From Mactra quadrangularis (Eukaryota; Mollusca; Bivalvia; Venerida; Mactridae), in assembly GCA_025267735.1 (NCBI GenBank), contig CM046304.1, positions 6,014,001 to 6,078,000 on the forward strand: DNA of 64,000 nucleotides, in the 5' to 3' direction. Each line of letters starts with the position of its first letter. Within the stretch, counting starts at the first letter, position 1. A model generated the notes under the pieces. It worked only from the letters and a program-made list of their open reading frames with translations. It had not been told where the DNA came from and searched no databases. Position numbers and translations under genes: made by a program. Shown here piece after piece: positions 48,101-58,879 of this stretch.

Positions 48101-51100
48101 TGCCCCCCTCCCCTGCTGAGTGCTGATGTTTCAAATATTTTACCTGTCCAGCAAGTTGCCATTTATCAATCTGTACCATAGAGCCATGAGGTTCTTGATC
48201 AACATCCACTGTACCATTCCATTTATATAATCTTATGACACGATCAGAATATCCCATAGCTAGTTCTAACTTTCCATCACAATCTTATAAAGTAAAAATA
48301 TAAATAGTTTATACATACAGTTTACAGGATGTAATTATGACTATCAAGAAACAAGAAAAGAAATGTGGAAACCACATTAAAGCCGGATTTAAAATCTTTA
48401 ACGCAAAATTTACAAAGGATAATCCATACTAAAGCCAGGTAGAGTTGTGGTTACTTTTTAATTCTGTTCATCACATGGTATGTTATCATTGTATGAAGTT
48501 TCATAAAGATCTGACAATAAATAACAGAAATATATGCTAAATTGAAAACTTCAACGCAATTGTTAACGACACCGGACACCCGTCCACCCAGCCGCCCGCT
48601 CAACCAAACCCCCGCCTGCCCACCAGTGTTTCTCCAAATTATTAGCCGAGTTTTTTCGTAGAAAATTGGGCTAAAAAAGTCAAATAATTATATTATCACA
48701 TTAAACATTTAGAACACTCAGTTTAGTCACATTGTGTTCTGTTTTTTACAACTGAAGGAATGGCTTTAAATAAATTTAGAAACAGAAGCTTTACTAGCAG
48801 TCAAAGTTCAGTAAATATCTAGAGGAAAAATTCCCTGATAATTCCTTGATTTTAGCAAATTTTTAAATCCCCTGATTTTCCATGCAGGGATTTTTTTCAT
48901 GTTTCCTGTTTTCCAGAGTCAGTGACCGTCCTGTATAATAATGTAATACAATAGGCCTGTCACGATATACCGGTATACCGGTATATTGCAATACGGAGCT
49001 GCAGCAATATGTACCATGGTACGATTTTAATGTACCGGTATTTGGCGGTATTTTTTATGTTATTGAAAAATTCTTCCCTTTGCAAAATAACTGTAGCTAA
49101 ACATCAGTTTTTTCATTGTTCATTCCACCTAACCTGAAATTGCAAGAATTTAACCGATTGGGGCACGTCTCAGTCCTAAATACTTAAGGAGGCTAGACTG
49201 TATGAGTACATGTAATTGCATATATTTTTTCTGTTAAATACAGCTGAGGAACAACAAATCTATAAGCCACCAATATATCGTGGTACATATCGCGATACGA
49301 TGACAGCGTATTGCAATATATCGCAGTACGTTTCTAGCGTATAGTGACAGCACTATAATACAAAAACACTGACAATCACTGCGTAACATCTGTGGCTAAC
49401 ATTAAAGCAAAAAACAAAATATTCAGTATAATATAAAAACATACCAACATCAGCAGCCTGCATGACTTTACCATTAGGGGGTAAATGTTGTTTAAATAAT
49501 GGTTTTAAATTATCACAACCGGATTCATCATCATGACTTTGCTGTATAAATATAAATACAATGTATATGGATATATTAACATAAACTTTTATTAATACAA
49601 CAAAAATCTGTTAAGTATATAAAGGAAATGAGCATGTTCTGCAAGACTAGCACTTCATAGCCCTACAGAGCCATTTCCTATGAAATGGTCTGCTACAAAG
49701 TAGCAAATTGAATCACTAAGAAGAGATACCTGGCAAGTTTTTTTTCTTTCTCGTTGAAAACATTCGAACATTCAAAGTGGCTGCCCTTCCATGGAAAATA
49801 GATTTCTTTTAAAAGAATAATGACTTATTTCTTTACTTTAATGCATAGATTTCGTCACAGTAGCTAATGTTAATTAGAGTGGTGATAACTGACTAGTATT
49901 TTTTTATTTGTACAATTTCTGATTTTTTGTTAGTTGAAGTTGTCATCTTGGATTTGCTCGCTTGAACAAAACTATTCCATAGAAGTAGTATGCAACAAAG
50001 AAGCCCTTTAAATAATGTTGGCTCCTTTAGTTATTGTTAGCCAGGAAAGGAGATTGTCCAAGAAAGCTGGTTCTAAAAGAAAACATCTCATATTTACATA
50101 TAATCAAAGATCAATTGAAAAAGGTACAAAATCTAAATAAACAAGAGCTGTCAGAGAAGACAGCATGCTCAACTTAGTAAGTATTTGTCACAGGAGATGT
50201 GGTTGATGATAAGGAACATACATATTTTAAAATTTGAAAATATAACCTTAACAAATTTAAAGTAAATAAATAAATAAAACAATTTAAGAAAATTTTAAGT
50301 TCATGGAGGACAATTTTGAAAAAAAAATGTATTTGGAGTTATGAACCTTGTCACATGAGATGTGGTTGATAATAAGTAACATACATTTAAAGTTTGAAGT
50401 CAATACCTAAAGAAATAAAACAGTTGCAGTAAAAACAAACATTTTTTAAAGAAAACTCTAAGTTCAAGGGGAGATAATTCTGAAAAAAAAAATGTATTTG
50501 GAGTTATGAACCTTGTCACATGAGATGTGGTTGATAGTAAGGAACATATATTTAAAGTTTGAAGTTAATATCTTAAGAAATAACAAAGATATAGAAGACA
50601 GTATTTTACTGCACAAAAACTTTAATCTGTGCACAGATTCTTTAATCAGAAATGTGGACGCGGACGCCGACGCCGGGGCGAGTAGTAGAGCTCTACATTA
50701 CTACGTAAAGTCGAGCTAAAAAATTAAAACCAGGATTCAACACTTACTGTTTTTTAACCAGGGATCCCAAAGGAATCCCAGGTCAGTTATTCAGAGATTC
50801 CTCATAAGCATTAGAGATTTCTCTAATAAAAGAATAATAACAAGTAAATCTGTGAACTAATGCTCACTAGTGATACCCCCGCAAAAATCTAAAAATATGC
50901 GACAAATAGGAAGTAGATGAGCAAGGAGCATGAAATCGCTTTACACCACATAGGACTATGGGATGAAGCAATATGCAAAGTATTAGGCTGCTGCATGTTA
51001 TAGTTGCTGAGAAAACTGCGACGGAAATTTTGTAACGGACGGACAAGGGTAAAACAGTATACTCCCCTCTTCTTCGAAGCGGGGTATAATGAATACAGGT

Positions 51101-53955
51101 TCGCAGTTGCAAATTGTGATAAACAATTTATCGAAACTCTTAATTCATATAAGCATATGGCAATTTTTTAGGGATCCCAAAGAAATCCCCAGCTAAAATT
51201 ACAGGGGTTCATCCCAAGTTTTTAGGATTCATGGAATCCTGGGACACTGTTAGTGTCAAACCCTGATTAAAAACCTCACCTTTGCTGTATCACTTGGACT
51301 CTGGCATTCATTTATTACATCAAATACATAAAACCAACCTTCTGCTGTCAAACAATACAAATTGTTCTGAAAATAAAAGACTCATGGGTGGATCTATTGG
51401 GGGGGGGGGGGGGGTTTCAGGAACACCCCCCTGAAATTTCCAGAATGTACCAGTGCATGAGTGTATTTTTTAAATTTGCTATTTTTAAGTAGCATGATGC
51501 AATATTTTCTTGTCTTAACATAGATCTAATGGTTATTTTTCTAATTTATATAATACATAATTTTGCAAACAGTGTATAATGTTGTTATGGTTCGAAAGTT
51601 TGGACACCCCTGGAATCAGTTTGGACTCCCTGGATCCGTCCCTGAAGAATGCATGATCAACAAAAGGTCAATCTGTGGGAGCTGAGGTCCAGTGGTAGGA
51701 CAGGCACTAAGGGGGTCAAGAGGTTCTGGGTTCCAATCCCATTAGAGGCTAATTTTCCTTGAGCAAGAAATTCATCAACAGTTGTTTCACTCCATTCAGG
51801 TATAATAAGTGCCGAGAGGGATCACCCGCCTGGAGGTGATTCATTGATCAGAGGTACAAAATTGTAGTCGGTTGAAAACTTATACAAAAGCAAACTTAAA
51901 ACCACATTTTTAACATTTTTTTAATCAAGTTATACTCAGATCTTTATGCAAATCAAATAAAAAGCTAAGAGCAAAATTGCTAAAAATCATATTTTAAAAT
52001 ATTTAAAATACACAATGTCATGTTGAATTATGGTTATTGCCATTGTCAGAATTTGCTATATTTAACTTTTACTGCATTGATTGTTTAGTCTATAATGATG
52101 AATCAAGAAACTTAAAGTAAGCACACTATTCAAATTATTATTAATACAAAGATAAGACTAAAAATATACCTTTCCTCTGCTAAATAAATCACCAACACCA
52201 ACACATGTGATCTGTAAAAAATTAACACAATGTAAATATTTCATTGACATTGTTTTTATTCAATTAGAGAACATTCCTATCCCCTAAAACATACAGATAT
52301 ACCCAGATATCTGTTCCTATGTTTTTGCAATCAAATTTCAGTTTGGATTAATTGATTAAAATCAATCAGGATAACATTAAGCCTTAGGCCAACTCCAAAA
52401 CACTGTCTTTTTCAACTTATTTATTTACATGCAACATAAAAATGCCAATTTTACTCACCCCAAAAAAAGCAATAAAAATGATAATTACCATTCCTAAATT
52501 AGAACATGTTCTCCATGGTTTGTGGCCCCTTCCTTTAAATACAGACAGTAAACCATCCACATTTCCAACAGCTAGTTCATTACCCTGAAATTTTAACCAA
52601 TGATATCAGCAATTGTGTATGTATAAAACTTTTGCTGTCTGCCTGTGGAAACAGGCTTTTACAATCAAAAGTAGAATGTTGGAAAAATAGCATAGTTAAA
52701 GGCCGGACTTCATTTCTTGAAAAAACCGGGTGGTTAGCAATTAAGCCGTTAAGGAGAAATGGGGAGGGATTGACCTATGAAAACAGAGGTCACCAACGGC
52801 TAGATTCTCTATGATTGTAAACAAATTCTTACAAATCTTACTAGAGTGTTTACATTGTGAATTCCAAAACGTGTTGCAAGAAGAGTATAAGACTAAAATA
52901 CTGCAGATTTTTATCTAAGAATCAACAGTCATGGGAACTCTCTATGAGGGGCACCGAGGAAATAATATTATTGGCTCTGTGAAGTTCATGAACTCTCTTT
53001 TGATTGGCTTAGTGAAGGTTATGAACCCCTAAGCTTCTCCCTACATATGTCAGTCAAATTTGAATTTTTTGAATTTATTTTCAAATTTTTTCTTTGAAAG
53101 TACCATTTCTAGGTAACATTGGAAACTAAAAATTTCAAATATCATTGAAAATATTTCAAAGTAACAGTATGACAAAATTCATTAAAATCTGATCAGTAAG
53201 TCAGTCACTGTCCATGATTTTCTCACTGTGGTTTAACATGTTCACTGATCAGATAGTCAGAGAAAAGTGGCCATTTTCAAGATTCTCTCTCTTTTATAGT
53301 TGAAGCCCGGCCTTTAAGGCCACAACAAATTGATCATTCATATATCTACAGATTTTTCTAGAAAATAATGGGGCAAGCAAGCGAAGAATAAAAAAAGGAA
53401 AAAAATCTTAATTCATTTGCTTTATATAATAATATACTAGTGGATTGAACAAATTTTTATGAGCAAACAAGGAAATAAAAATATTTTTTTCGGTGACTTA
53501 GAGCACATTATACAATTATCCAAGGACCCTATACACACATAGGGTCCTTGAATTGTCATAGTAACTTTTTAATATACCGAGTAATATCATCAGGGACAGG
53601 GAATTAGAAAATCATTATCTTTGTCTCTGAATATCATCATAATCACATTTAACACATCTTTTTTTATTAGTTTTTATTTTGTTAGTTGAACTTTTTAACA
53701 CATAGAATCCTACTTACTTTCTTTAATTGGACAACCTATATACATTAACAAAAAGATTTAAGTAATTTAAGTTTAATTAATACTAACAAGTAGGCAATTA
53801 AGAATTGCTCGGAGATTTTGATTACGAAATGCACAGGGACGATAAGTGAAACTCACTTTATCATTATCGAAGTCTCCAAGAACAATTGCCTCGTTGAAGA
53901 CATTACCGCCAAACTCGACCTCAACTCTTTCCACAAAGGAGACAGTTCGCCACAT
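42103..53955 (-). CDS. ITFG2: ITFG2-like FG-GAP/beta-propeller protein, KICSTOR subunit (eleven exons)
   Basis: Exons in transcript order: 53955-53857, 52584-52489, 52211-52170, 51366-51280, 49541-49445, 48283-48144, 46092-45974, 45127-44964, 44574-44483, 43309-43192, 42287-42103. All junctions are AG..GT and the phases join, giving 412 residues; the human protein is about 447. FG-GAP-like motifs: [15 protein letters not shown] (about 27-41), [13 protein letters not shown] (about 139-151), [13 protein letters not shown] (about 194-206) and [13 protein letters not shown] (about 309-321). Other family segments: [40 protein letters not shown] and ESTNL. Known: with KPTN, KICS2 and SZT2, vertebrate ITFG2 forms KICSTOR, which tethers GATOR1 to lysosomes and restrains mTORC1 when amino acids are low. 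Odd: the last exon reads AAAT|GTAAGTAG, where a strong donor overlaps the stop, so another short C-terminal exon may exist. Confidence 0.93.
42895..43042. repeat. Dispersed repeat K, copy 1 (ITFG2 intron 10)
   Basis: GAAATATGCTAAATTGAAAAC, a CCCGCCCGTCCGCCC-type run, TTCACC..TATTAG and GGCTAAAAA match 48520-48678 in the same order. Confidence 0.65.
43327..43621. mobile_element. hAT-like non-autonomous element (ITFG2 intron 9)
   Basis: Starts TAGAGCTGCAAAGATT and ends AATCCTTGCAGCCCTA. The 8-base flanks (ATACAAAC / TAACAAAT) match only 5 of 8. It sits 17 bases from the splice acceptor of exon 10 (43309), so the polypyrimidine/branch region overlaps the element edge. Confidence 0.55.
44829..44905 (+). 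repeat. SINE family C head fragment (ITFG2 intron 8)
   Basis: CTAGGCTAGCTCAGTCAGTAGC and GGTTCAATTCC are the A- and B-box parts of a tRNA head, antisense to ITFG2, without the body. It ends about 60 bases from exon 8. Confidence 0.65.
45556..45592. repeat. Short perfect hairpin (ITFG2 intron 7)
   Basis: TATACCCCCAAATT against AATTTTTGGGGGTTATA; likely a small palindrome or MITE core. Confidence 0.5.
46412..46857. mobile_element. hAT-like non-autonomous element (ITFG2 intron 6)
   Basis: Starts TAGGGCTGTGGATG and ends CTCGCAGCAGCCCTA. Inside are subterminal GATCGCGATCCG and CGAGTACTCGGATACTCG repeats. The target duplication is not clear, so the superfamily call rests on the TAGGGCTG terminus shared with other elements in this gene. 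Confidence 0.6.
47438..47902. repeat. Dispersed repeat E, copy 1 (ITFG2 intron 6)
   Basis: Begins AACAAGAGCTGTCCGTAGAAC with CAGCACGCTCAACTT and ends AAAGTCGAGCTAAAAATT, the same ends as 50138-50727. An internal TTCCAAGTTTGAGTTGAATATC block is present twice. Non-coding. Confidence 0.7.
48520..48678. repeat. Dispersed repeat K, copy 2 (ITFG2 intron 5)
   Basis: AAATATATGCTAAATTGAAAAC, CCCGTCCACCCAGCCGCCC, CTCCAAATTATTAG and GGGCTAAAAA match 42895-43042. Confidence 0.65.
48952..49355. mobile_element. hAT non-autonomous element with exact 8-bp duplication (ITFG2 intron 5)
   Basis: Termini TAGGCCTGTCACGATATACC and GCGTATAGTGACAGCACTA are imperfect inverted repeats. TAATACAA occurs exactly at 48944-48951 and 49356-49363. 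Subterminal tandem ACCGGTATACCGGTAT and CGATAC/CGCGATA motifs resemble transposase-binding repeats. 404 bases, no open frame. It ends 82 bases from exon 5. Confidence 0.88.
50138..50727. repeat. Dispersed repeat E, copy 2 with internal ~180-bp tandem (ITFG2 intron 4)
   Basis: AACAAGAGCTGTCAGAGAAG with CAGCATGCTCAACTT opens it and AAAGTCGAGCTAAAAAATT closes it. The block TGTATTTGGAGTTATGAACC with TTGTCACATGAGATGTGGTTG appears twice, about 180 bases apart, with a diverged third version near 50190. The 3' part has a GC-rich GGACGCGGACGCCGACGCC run. Confidence 0.75.
51388..51646. mobile_element. hAT-like MITE with GGCGGATCC ends, reverse copy (ITFG2 intron 3)
   Basis: This is the reverse complement of the elements at 29034 and 30277: GGGTGGATC start with a long G run and CTGGATCCGTCCCTG end. 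GTACCAGTGCATGAGTGTAT and AGATCTAATGGTTA are the reverse of the internal blocks. Confidence 0.65.
51680..51840 (+). repeat. SINE family B, truncated copy (ITFG2 intron 3)
   Basis: GAGGTCCAGTGGTAGGACAGG, GGGTTCCAATCCC, CTTGAGCAAGAAATTCATC and TTGTTTCACTCCATTCAGG match the family B head and first body block. It lies antisense to the gene. Confidence 0.7.
52700..53313. mobile_element. TTAA-flanked non-autonomous DNA transposon (ITFG2 intron 1)
   Basis: Left end AGGCCGGACTTCA, right end TGAAGCCCGGCCT, each bordered by TTAA (52696-52699 and 53314-53317). A TTAA target fits piggyBac or Kolobok elements. Length 614; a 60-codon frame on + is not protein-like. Confidence 0.65.
53521..53550. repeat. 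Perfect 12-13-bp stem hairpin (ITFG2 intron 1)
   Basis: CAAGGACCCTATA pairs with ATAGGGTCCTTG. AAGGACCCTAT also occurs near 10885 and, with its complement, near 59598-59635, so it is likely the tip of a MITE family. Confidence 0.6.
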
Positions 53956-54264
53956 CAGAATAAATTGAAAATTTATTTCGATATTTTTGTTTTGAGGCTG
54001 ATAAGAACTCGGATTATCTCCCTTGAGTGATGTGAATACTAAATACAGTAATTAAAGAAATCTCTAACCACCAAACCCGAGAAGGACATACAAGAACAAA
54101 ATAGCCTCAAAGAATATGAAAAACAATTAGAAATCGTTTAATTCGTAAAATAGTGAACTCTTTTCATATTAAATCACGGTTCCTGTATCCATATGACAGA
54201 GAATAAGACCATAAATATGATTTTACTTTTCATTACTTATCAAACTGAGGAAAGAATAAGATTA
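53956..54264 (-). promoter_or_regulatory. ITFG2 5' flank between its start codon and the giant foldback
   Basis: Only about 310 bases separate the ITFG2 ATG from the foldback insertion. The flank carries AAGGGAGATAATCCGAG but no recognisable TATA box. Either the promoter lies here or the 5' UTR continues beyond the insertion. Confidence 0.3.
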
Positions 54265-54274
54265 CAGTATTTAG

Positions 54275-55470
54275 GGGTATGACTAAACAGCGAATAGGAC
54301 TCCTATTCGCGAATAGGAGATAAAGTGCGAATAGGACTTTTAATTTTTAAATAACTCCAAGTATACTGGTCATGTCGACCAAATATTGTATATTTATTTT
54401 GAATAAAGTTATTTCGAAATAGTTCGTCTTTTGAAATGACGTTTTTGAGAAAAAATGAAGTTTTTATCCAAGATAATAGATATTTTCGAGTCACGTTCGC
54501 TTAACGACCTATGCGAATATGACTTTTATATCGCAGTTTAAGATTTTAAAAGTTGTAAAAACATGTTCAAATTAAATCATTTACTATTAAAAATGTTAAA
54601 TAGCTTAAATACTTAATAAATATACATTAGTTTGGTTTCAAACTGCGAATAATATAAGTAAACATATAACACAATCTCCTATTCGCTCAATTACTAAAAA
54701 TAGATCCTATTCGCTCAGTGTTCATCTACAAACGAATATGACTTTTCGCTAAGCGAATAGGACTTTTATGTTGCAGTTTAAGATTTAATAAGTTGAAAAT
54801 ATATTTCTAAATTTAAATATATGATATTCAAAAAAGTATTTGTGCTAGAATATTTAATGAATAATTATTTTTGTTGAATAATTATACATTTGGTTGAGTT
54901 CTCTAAGCAAACATATCATACAATCTCCTATTCGCTTGGTTACTAAAAATAGATCCTATTCGCTCAGTGTTCTTCTACATGCGAATATGACTTTTATATC
55001 ATAGTTAAAGATCTTAAAAGTTGTAAATACTTGTTCAAATTATTTCATTTACTACTAAAAATGTTTAATAGCTTAATACTTAATAAATAAATAAACATTA
55101 GTTTGGTTTCAAACTGCGAATAATATAATTAAACATATCATACAATCTCCTATTCGCTCAGTTACTAAAAATAGATCCTATTCGCTCAGTGTTCATCTAC
55201 AAACGAATATGACTTTTCGCTAAGCGAATAGGACTTTTATGTTGCAGTTTAAGATTTAATAAGTTGAAAATATATTTTGAAATTCAAATATATAATATTC
55301 AAAAAAGTATTTGTGCTAGAATATTTAATAAATGATAATAATTTTTGTTTAATAATTTTACATGTGATTGAGTCCTCTAAGCAAACATACATGTTTCATA
55401 CAATCTCCTATTCGCTCAGTAACTAAAAATAGATCCTATTCGCTCAGTGTTCTTCTACATACGAATGTGA
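54275..55470 (+). repeat. Left arm of the giant foldback, alternating units
   Basis: The tag CAATCTCCTATTCGC recurs near 54672, 54922, 55143 and 55402 (steps of about 250, 221, 259). Units alternate between an A type (with TTTGGTTTCAAACTGCGAATAA) and a B type (with GTATTTGTGCTAGAATATTTAA), so the true period is an A-B dimer of about 475 bases. Confidence 0.8.
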
Positions 55471-57128
55471 CTTTTATATCGTAGAATTATACTAATATAT
55501 CTTAATTTCTTTTATGATGTGCAAGTAATGCCAACTTATTTAAGTCATTGACTATAATTTGGGTATATATCTTATAATACGCAAGTCAAAAATCTCATAT
55601 TTGCACGGTTTATATAAAAAATACATCCCGTGAGGACAGTGACGTTCAATTTAATGAATACTAGTATGACTATCGCTGTAAGAAAATTACTTTATACATT
55701 TTTAATAATTGCCATGTTTATTTTATTTCTGCGAATATGACTTTTTAATGTAATACTAGTACAGTGAGTAATAAAAAAAGAAATGTTTATTTTGATATAA
55801 GTGATATCTTTTATTTCAAATGAGCATTTATCAAAACCGTTCCAAAATATAAGAACATATGACTTCTTATCAAATAAGTTGTATCTATTTAAATATGTAT
55901 ACATGAAACACAATAAATTGTTTTATTAACATTAATTTGCTACTTAATTGAGGATATTTAGCAAATTAGCTGTTTCATCATCATTTAATTCTTAATAAAA
56001 TATTTTTTACTTACTTCAAAATTGATGATAAGTATTTGAATAACACAAGAATGCAAATATTAAAACAATTTTAAATCAAAGCAACCGCTATAGCACTTGT
56101 TTCTTCAATTAGCGCAAATAAATTATCGTTATCAGGTAAAATAACACTTTAACAAAAGGTCGCGTGGTCATCATTATGAAGGTGTGACAATTAACGACGA
56201 CGTATACAAACATACATTCATAAGTGTGTCTATTATGATGTGATAATATATCTTTGTTACATTGTATTGATTACATCCACGCGTTAACTGTTATATAATT
56301 AAAATCAGTGTGAAAATTGTGTATTGCGATTAATTAAGACAGATTTTACTCGTAATTTAACTTTGTAAATAGTTATTACAGTTTGTAAAATACGTACAGT
56401 GATGTGTTTGGCAACAATATTTCCTACAATCTATTACAAAAATGTCATGGACTGCTGATATATACGTATATTTATTGATGAAGAAAAAGAAATTAAAAAA
56501 AATATGTGATCTGTATCAATTTTGTTCTGTATAATTTAAACCTATATGTACGGGTATCGCCCGAACATTGACTCTCATATTGACGGAAATAAATTCAAGA
56601 TAAAGCCTTACGAAAGCTTTAAAAAGATCTACGAACAAATTTCGGAACTTTAGCAATTTCCATTCAAAATATTTCCATCGCAAAAATAATTATTTTAGTA
56701 ACTTAGAGAATTCAACCACATGTATAATTAATTATTTATCAAAAAAATAATTATTTATTAAATATTCTAGCACAAATATTTTTAAATATTAAATATTTTA
56801 ACTTAATAAAATATTTCTACTTATCAAATCTAAAACTGAAACACAAAAGTCCTATTCGCATAGCTAATAGTAAAATTCATTCGTAGAAGAACACTGAGTG
56901 AATAATTATGATCTATTTATAATAACTAAGCGAATAGGAGATTGTATGATATGTTTGCTTAGAGAATTCAACCACATGTATAATTATTTATAAAAATAAT
57001 TATGCTTTATTCAATATTCTAGCATAAATATTTATTGGAATATTAGATATTTGAACTCAATTAGATTTTTTTCTACTTATTAAATCTAAAACTGCAACAT
57101 ATTCGCATAGCTAATGGTAAAATTCAAT
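55470..57128. other. Central part of the giant foldback
   Basis: About 1.2 kb (55470-56690) is single-copy AT-rich sequence with no coding potential. From about 56690 to 57128 there are two further B-type units in right-arm orientation (AATAATTATTTATTAAATATTCTAGC, GCGAATAGGAGATTGTATG) with no left-arm partner, so the right side has gained or the left has lost units. Confidence 0.6.
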
Positions 57129-58324
57129 TGTAGAAGAACACTGAGTAAATGGATCTATTTTTAGTAACTAAGCGAATAGGAGATTGTATGATACATGTAT
57201 GTTTGCTTAGAGAACTCAATCACATGTAAAATTATTAAACAAAAATTATTATCATTTATTAAATATTCTAGCACAAATACTTTTTTGAATATTATATATT
57301 TGAATTTCAAAATATATTTTCAACTTATTAAATCTTAAACTGCAACATAAAAGTCCTATTCGCTTAGCGAAAAGTCATATTCGTTTGTAGATGAACACTG
57401 AGCGAATAGGATCTATTTTTAGTAACTGAGCGAATAGGAGATTGTATGATATGTTTAATTATATTATTCGCAGTTTGAAACCAAACTAATGTTTATTTAT
57501 TTATTAAGTATTAAGCTATTAAACATTTTTAGTAGTAAATGAAATAATTTGAACAAGTATTTACAACTTTTAAGATCTTTAACTATGATATAAAAGTCAT
57601 ATTCGCATGTAGAAGAACACTGAGCGAATAGGATCTATTTTTAGTAACCAAGCGAATAGGAGATTGTATGATATGTTTGCTTAGAGAACTCAACCAAATG
57701 TATAATTATTCAACAAAAAATAATTATTCATTAAATATTCTAGCACAAATACTTTTTTGAATATCATATATTTGAATTTAGAAATATATTTTCAACTTAT
57801 TAAATCTTAAACTGCAACATAAAAGTCCTATTCGCTTAGCGAAAAGTCATATTCGTTTGTAGATGAACACTGAGCGAATAGGATCTATTTTTAGTAATTG
57901 AGCGAATAGGAGATTGTGTTATATGTTAACTTATATTATTCGCAGTTTGAAACCAAACTAATGTCTATTTATTTAGTATTTAATAAGTATTTAAGCTATT
58001 TAACATTTTTAATAGTAAATGATTTAATTTGAACATATTTTTACAACTTTTAAAATCTTAAACTGCGATATAAAAGTCATATTCGCATAGGTCGTTAGGC
58101 GAACGTGACTCGAAAATATCTATTATCTTGGATAAAAACTTCATTTTTTCTCAAAAACGTCATTTCAAAAGACGAACTATTTCGAAATAACTTTATTCAA
58201 AATAGATATACAATATTTGGTCGACATGACCAGTATACTTAGAGTTATTTGAAAATTAAAAGTCCTATTCGCACTTTATCTCCTATTCGCGAATAGGAGT
58301 CCTATTCGCTGTTTAGTCATACCG
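57128..58324 (-). repeat. Right arm of the giant foldback
   Basis: This is the reverse complement of the left arm in order, ending with AAAGTCCTATTCGCACTTTATC and CTCCTATTCGCGAATAGGAG. Point differences between arms (for example AAATACTTAATAAATATACATT versus an insertion of TTATTTAGTATT) show they have begun to diverge. Confidence 0.8.
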
Positions 58325-58335
58325 CAGTATTTAGT

Positions 58336-58460
58336 CATTCGGAACTACCTCGGATATTACTGCGTAACATACTCTCGGATATATCTAGGAGGCCGCCATT
58401 GAAGTAATGGCACTACTTTCGGTATCACATGATCGACAAAATGGCGGCGATTGTAAACAA
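58336..58460 (+). promoter_or_regulatory. Promoter-like patch with two YY1-type GCCGCCAT motifs
   Basis: GAGGCCGCCATTG near 58391 and CAAAATGGCGGCGATTG near 58436 are opposite-facing YY1-type motifs, with ATCACATGATC between them. The ATG at 58440 opens only 15 codons. The TTCGGAACTACCTCGG at the left resembles a MITE end. It could be an old ITFG2 promoter cut off by the foldback, or the promoter of an unrecognised + gene. Confidence 0.3.
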
Positions 58461-58879
58461 TTCGTTAAGAATATTGATGCTTCGTTAAAAATTAGGGGAA
58501 AAGCGTGATTATTCCGGAAAGGAGTGATATTTTTTGTTGGAAAACGATGTTATTTTATTGATTCAATGTAATTTTAACTTTAGAATCGGTCGGATTTTCT
58601 TATTCGTCAATATCTTCAAAGTGGAAATATATTCGGATAAACTGTCATTAGTGCAATTTCGGACACAACTAGGAGAATAAACCAACATGTGGATTTAATA
58701 ACTGTAGCTTTATAATCAAGTTGCAATGAAATATATACTTCAGAAAAGAACACTTAATTCGATGAATAATAAAATTATTTGCTAGTTTGATTTAATAAAT
58801 ATATATAAAAATCTAAATATAGAATCTAATTATATAAATAAATACTGTGTTAAAATTGATATCAATCTCTGTTGTTTAT

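Larger units (their letters stand above)
54275..58324. mobile_element. Giant 4.05-kb foldback element upstream of ITFG2
   Basis: The outer ends are inverted copies: GGTATGACTAAACAGCGAAT at the left and its complement at 58304-58323. Arms are paired from 54275 to about 55470 and from about 57128 to 58324. CAGTATTTAG occurs directly on both sides (54265-54274 and 58325-58334), a ~10-bp target duplication as in Mutator-like (MULE) elements. Arms consist of alternating units with the tags CCTATTCGC/GCGAATAGG, GATCCTATTCGCTCAGTGTTC and TACAATCTCCTATTCGC. No transposase frame was found. Superfamily is inference from duplication length and long TIRs. Confidence 0.85.

Noticed and set aside
54275..58324. 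CRISPR array
   Set aside because: Regular recurrence of CCTATTCGC tags could suggest one, but units are ~220-260 bp, inverted between halves, in eukaryotic DNA, and lack unique equal-length spacers.
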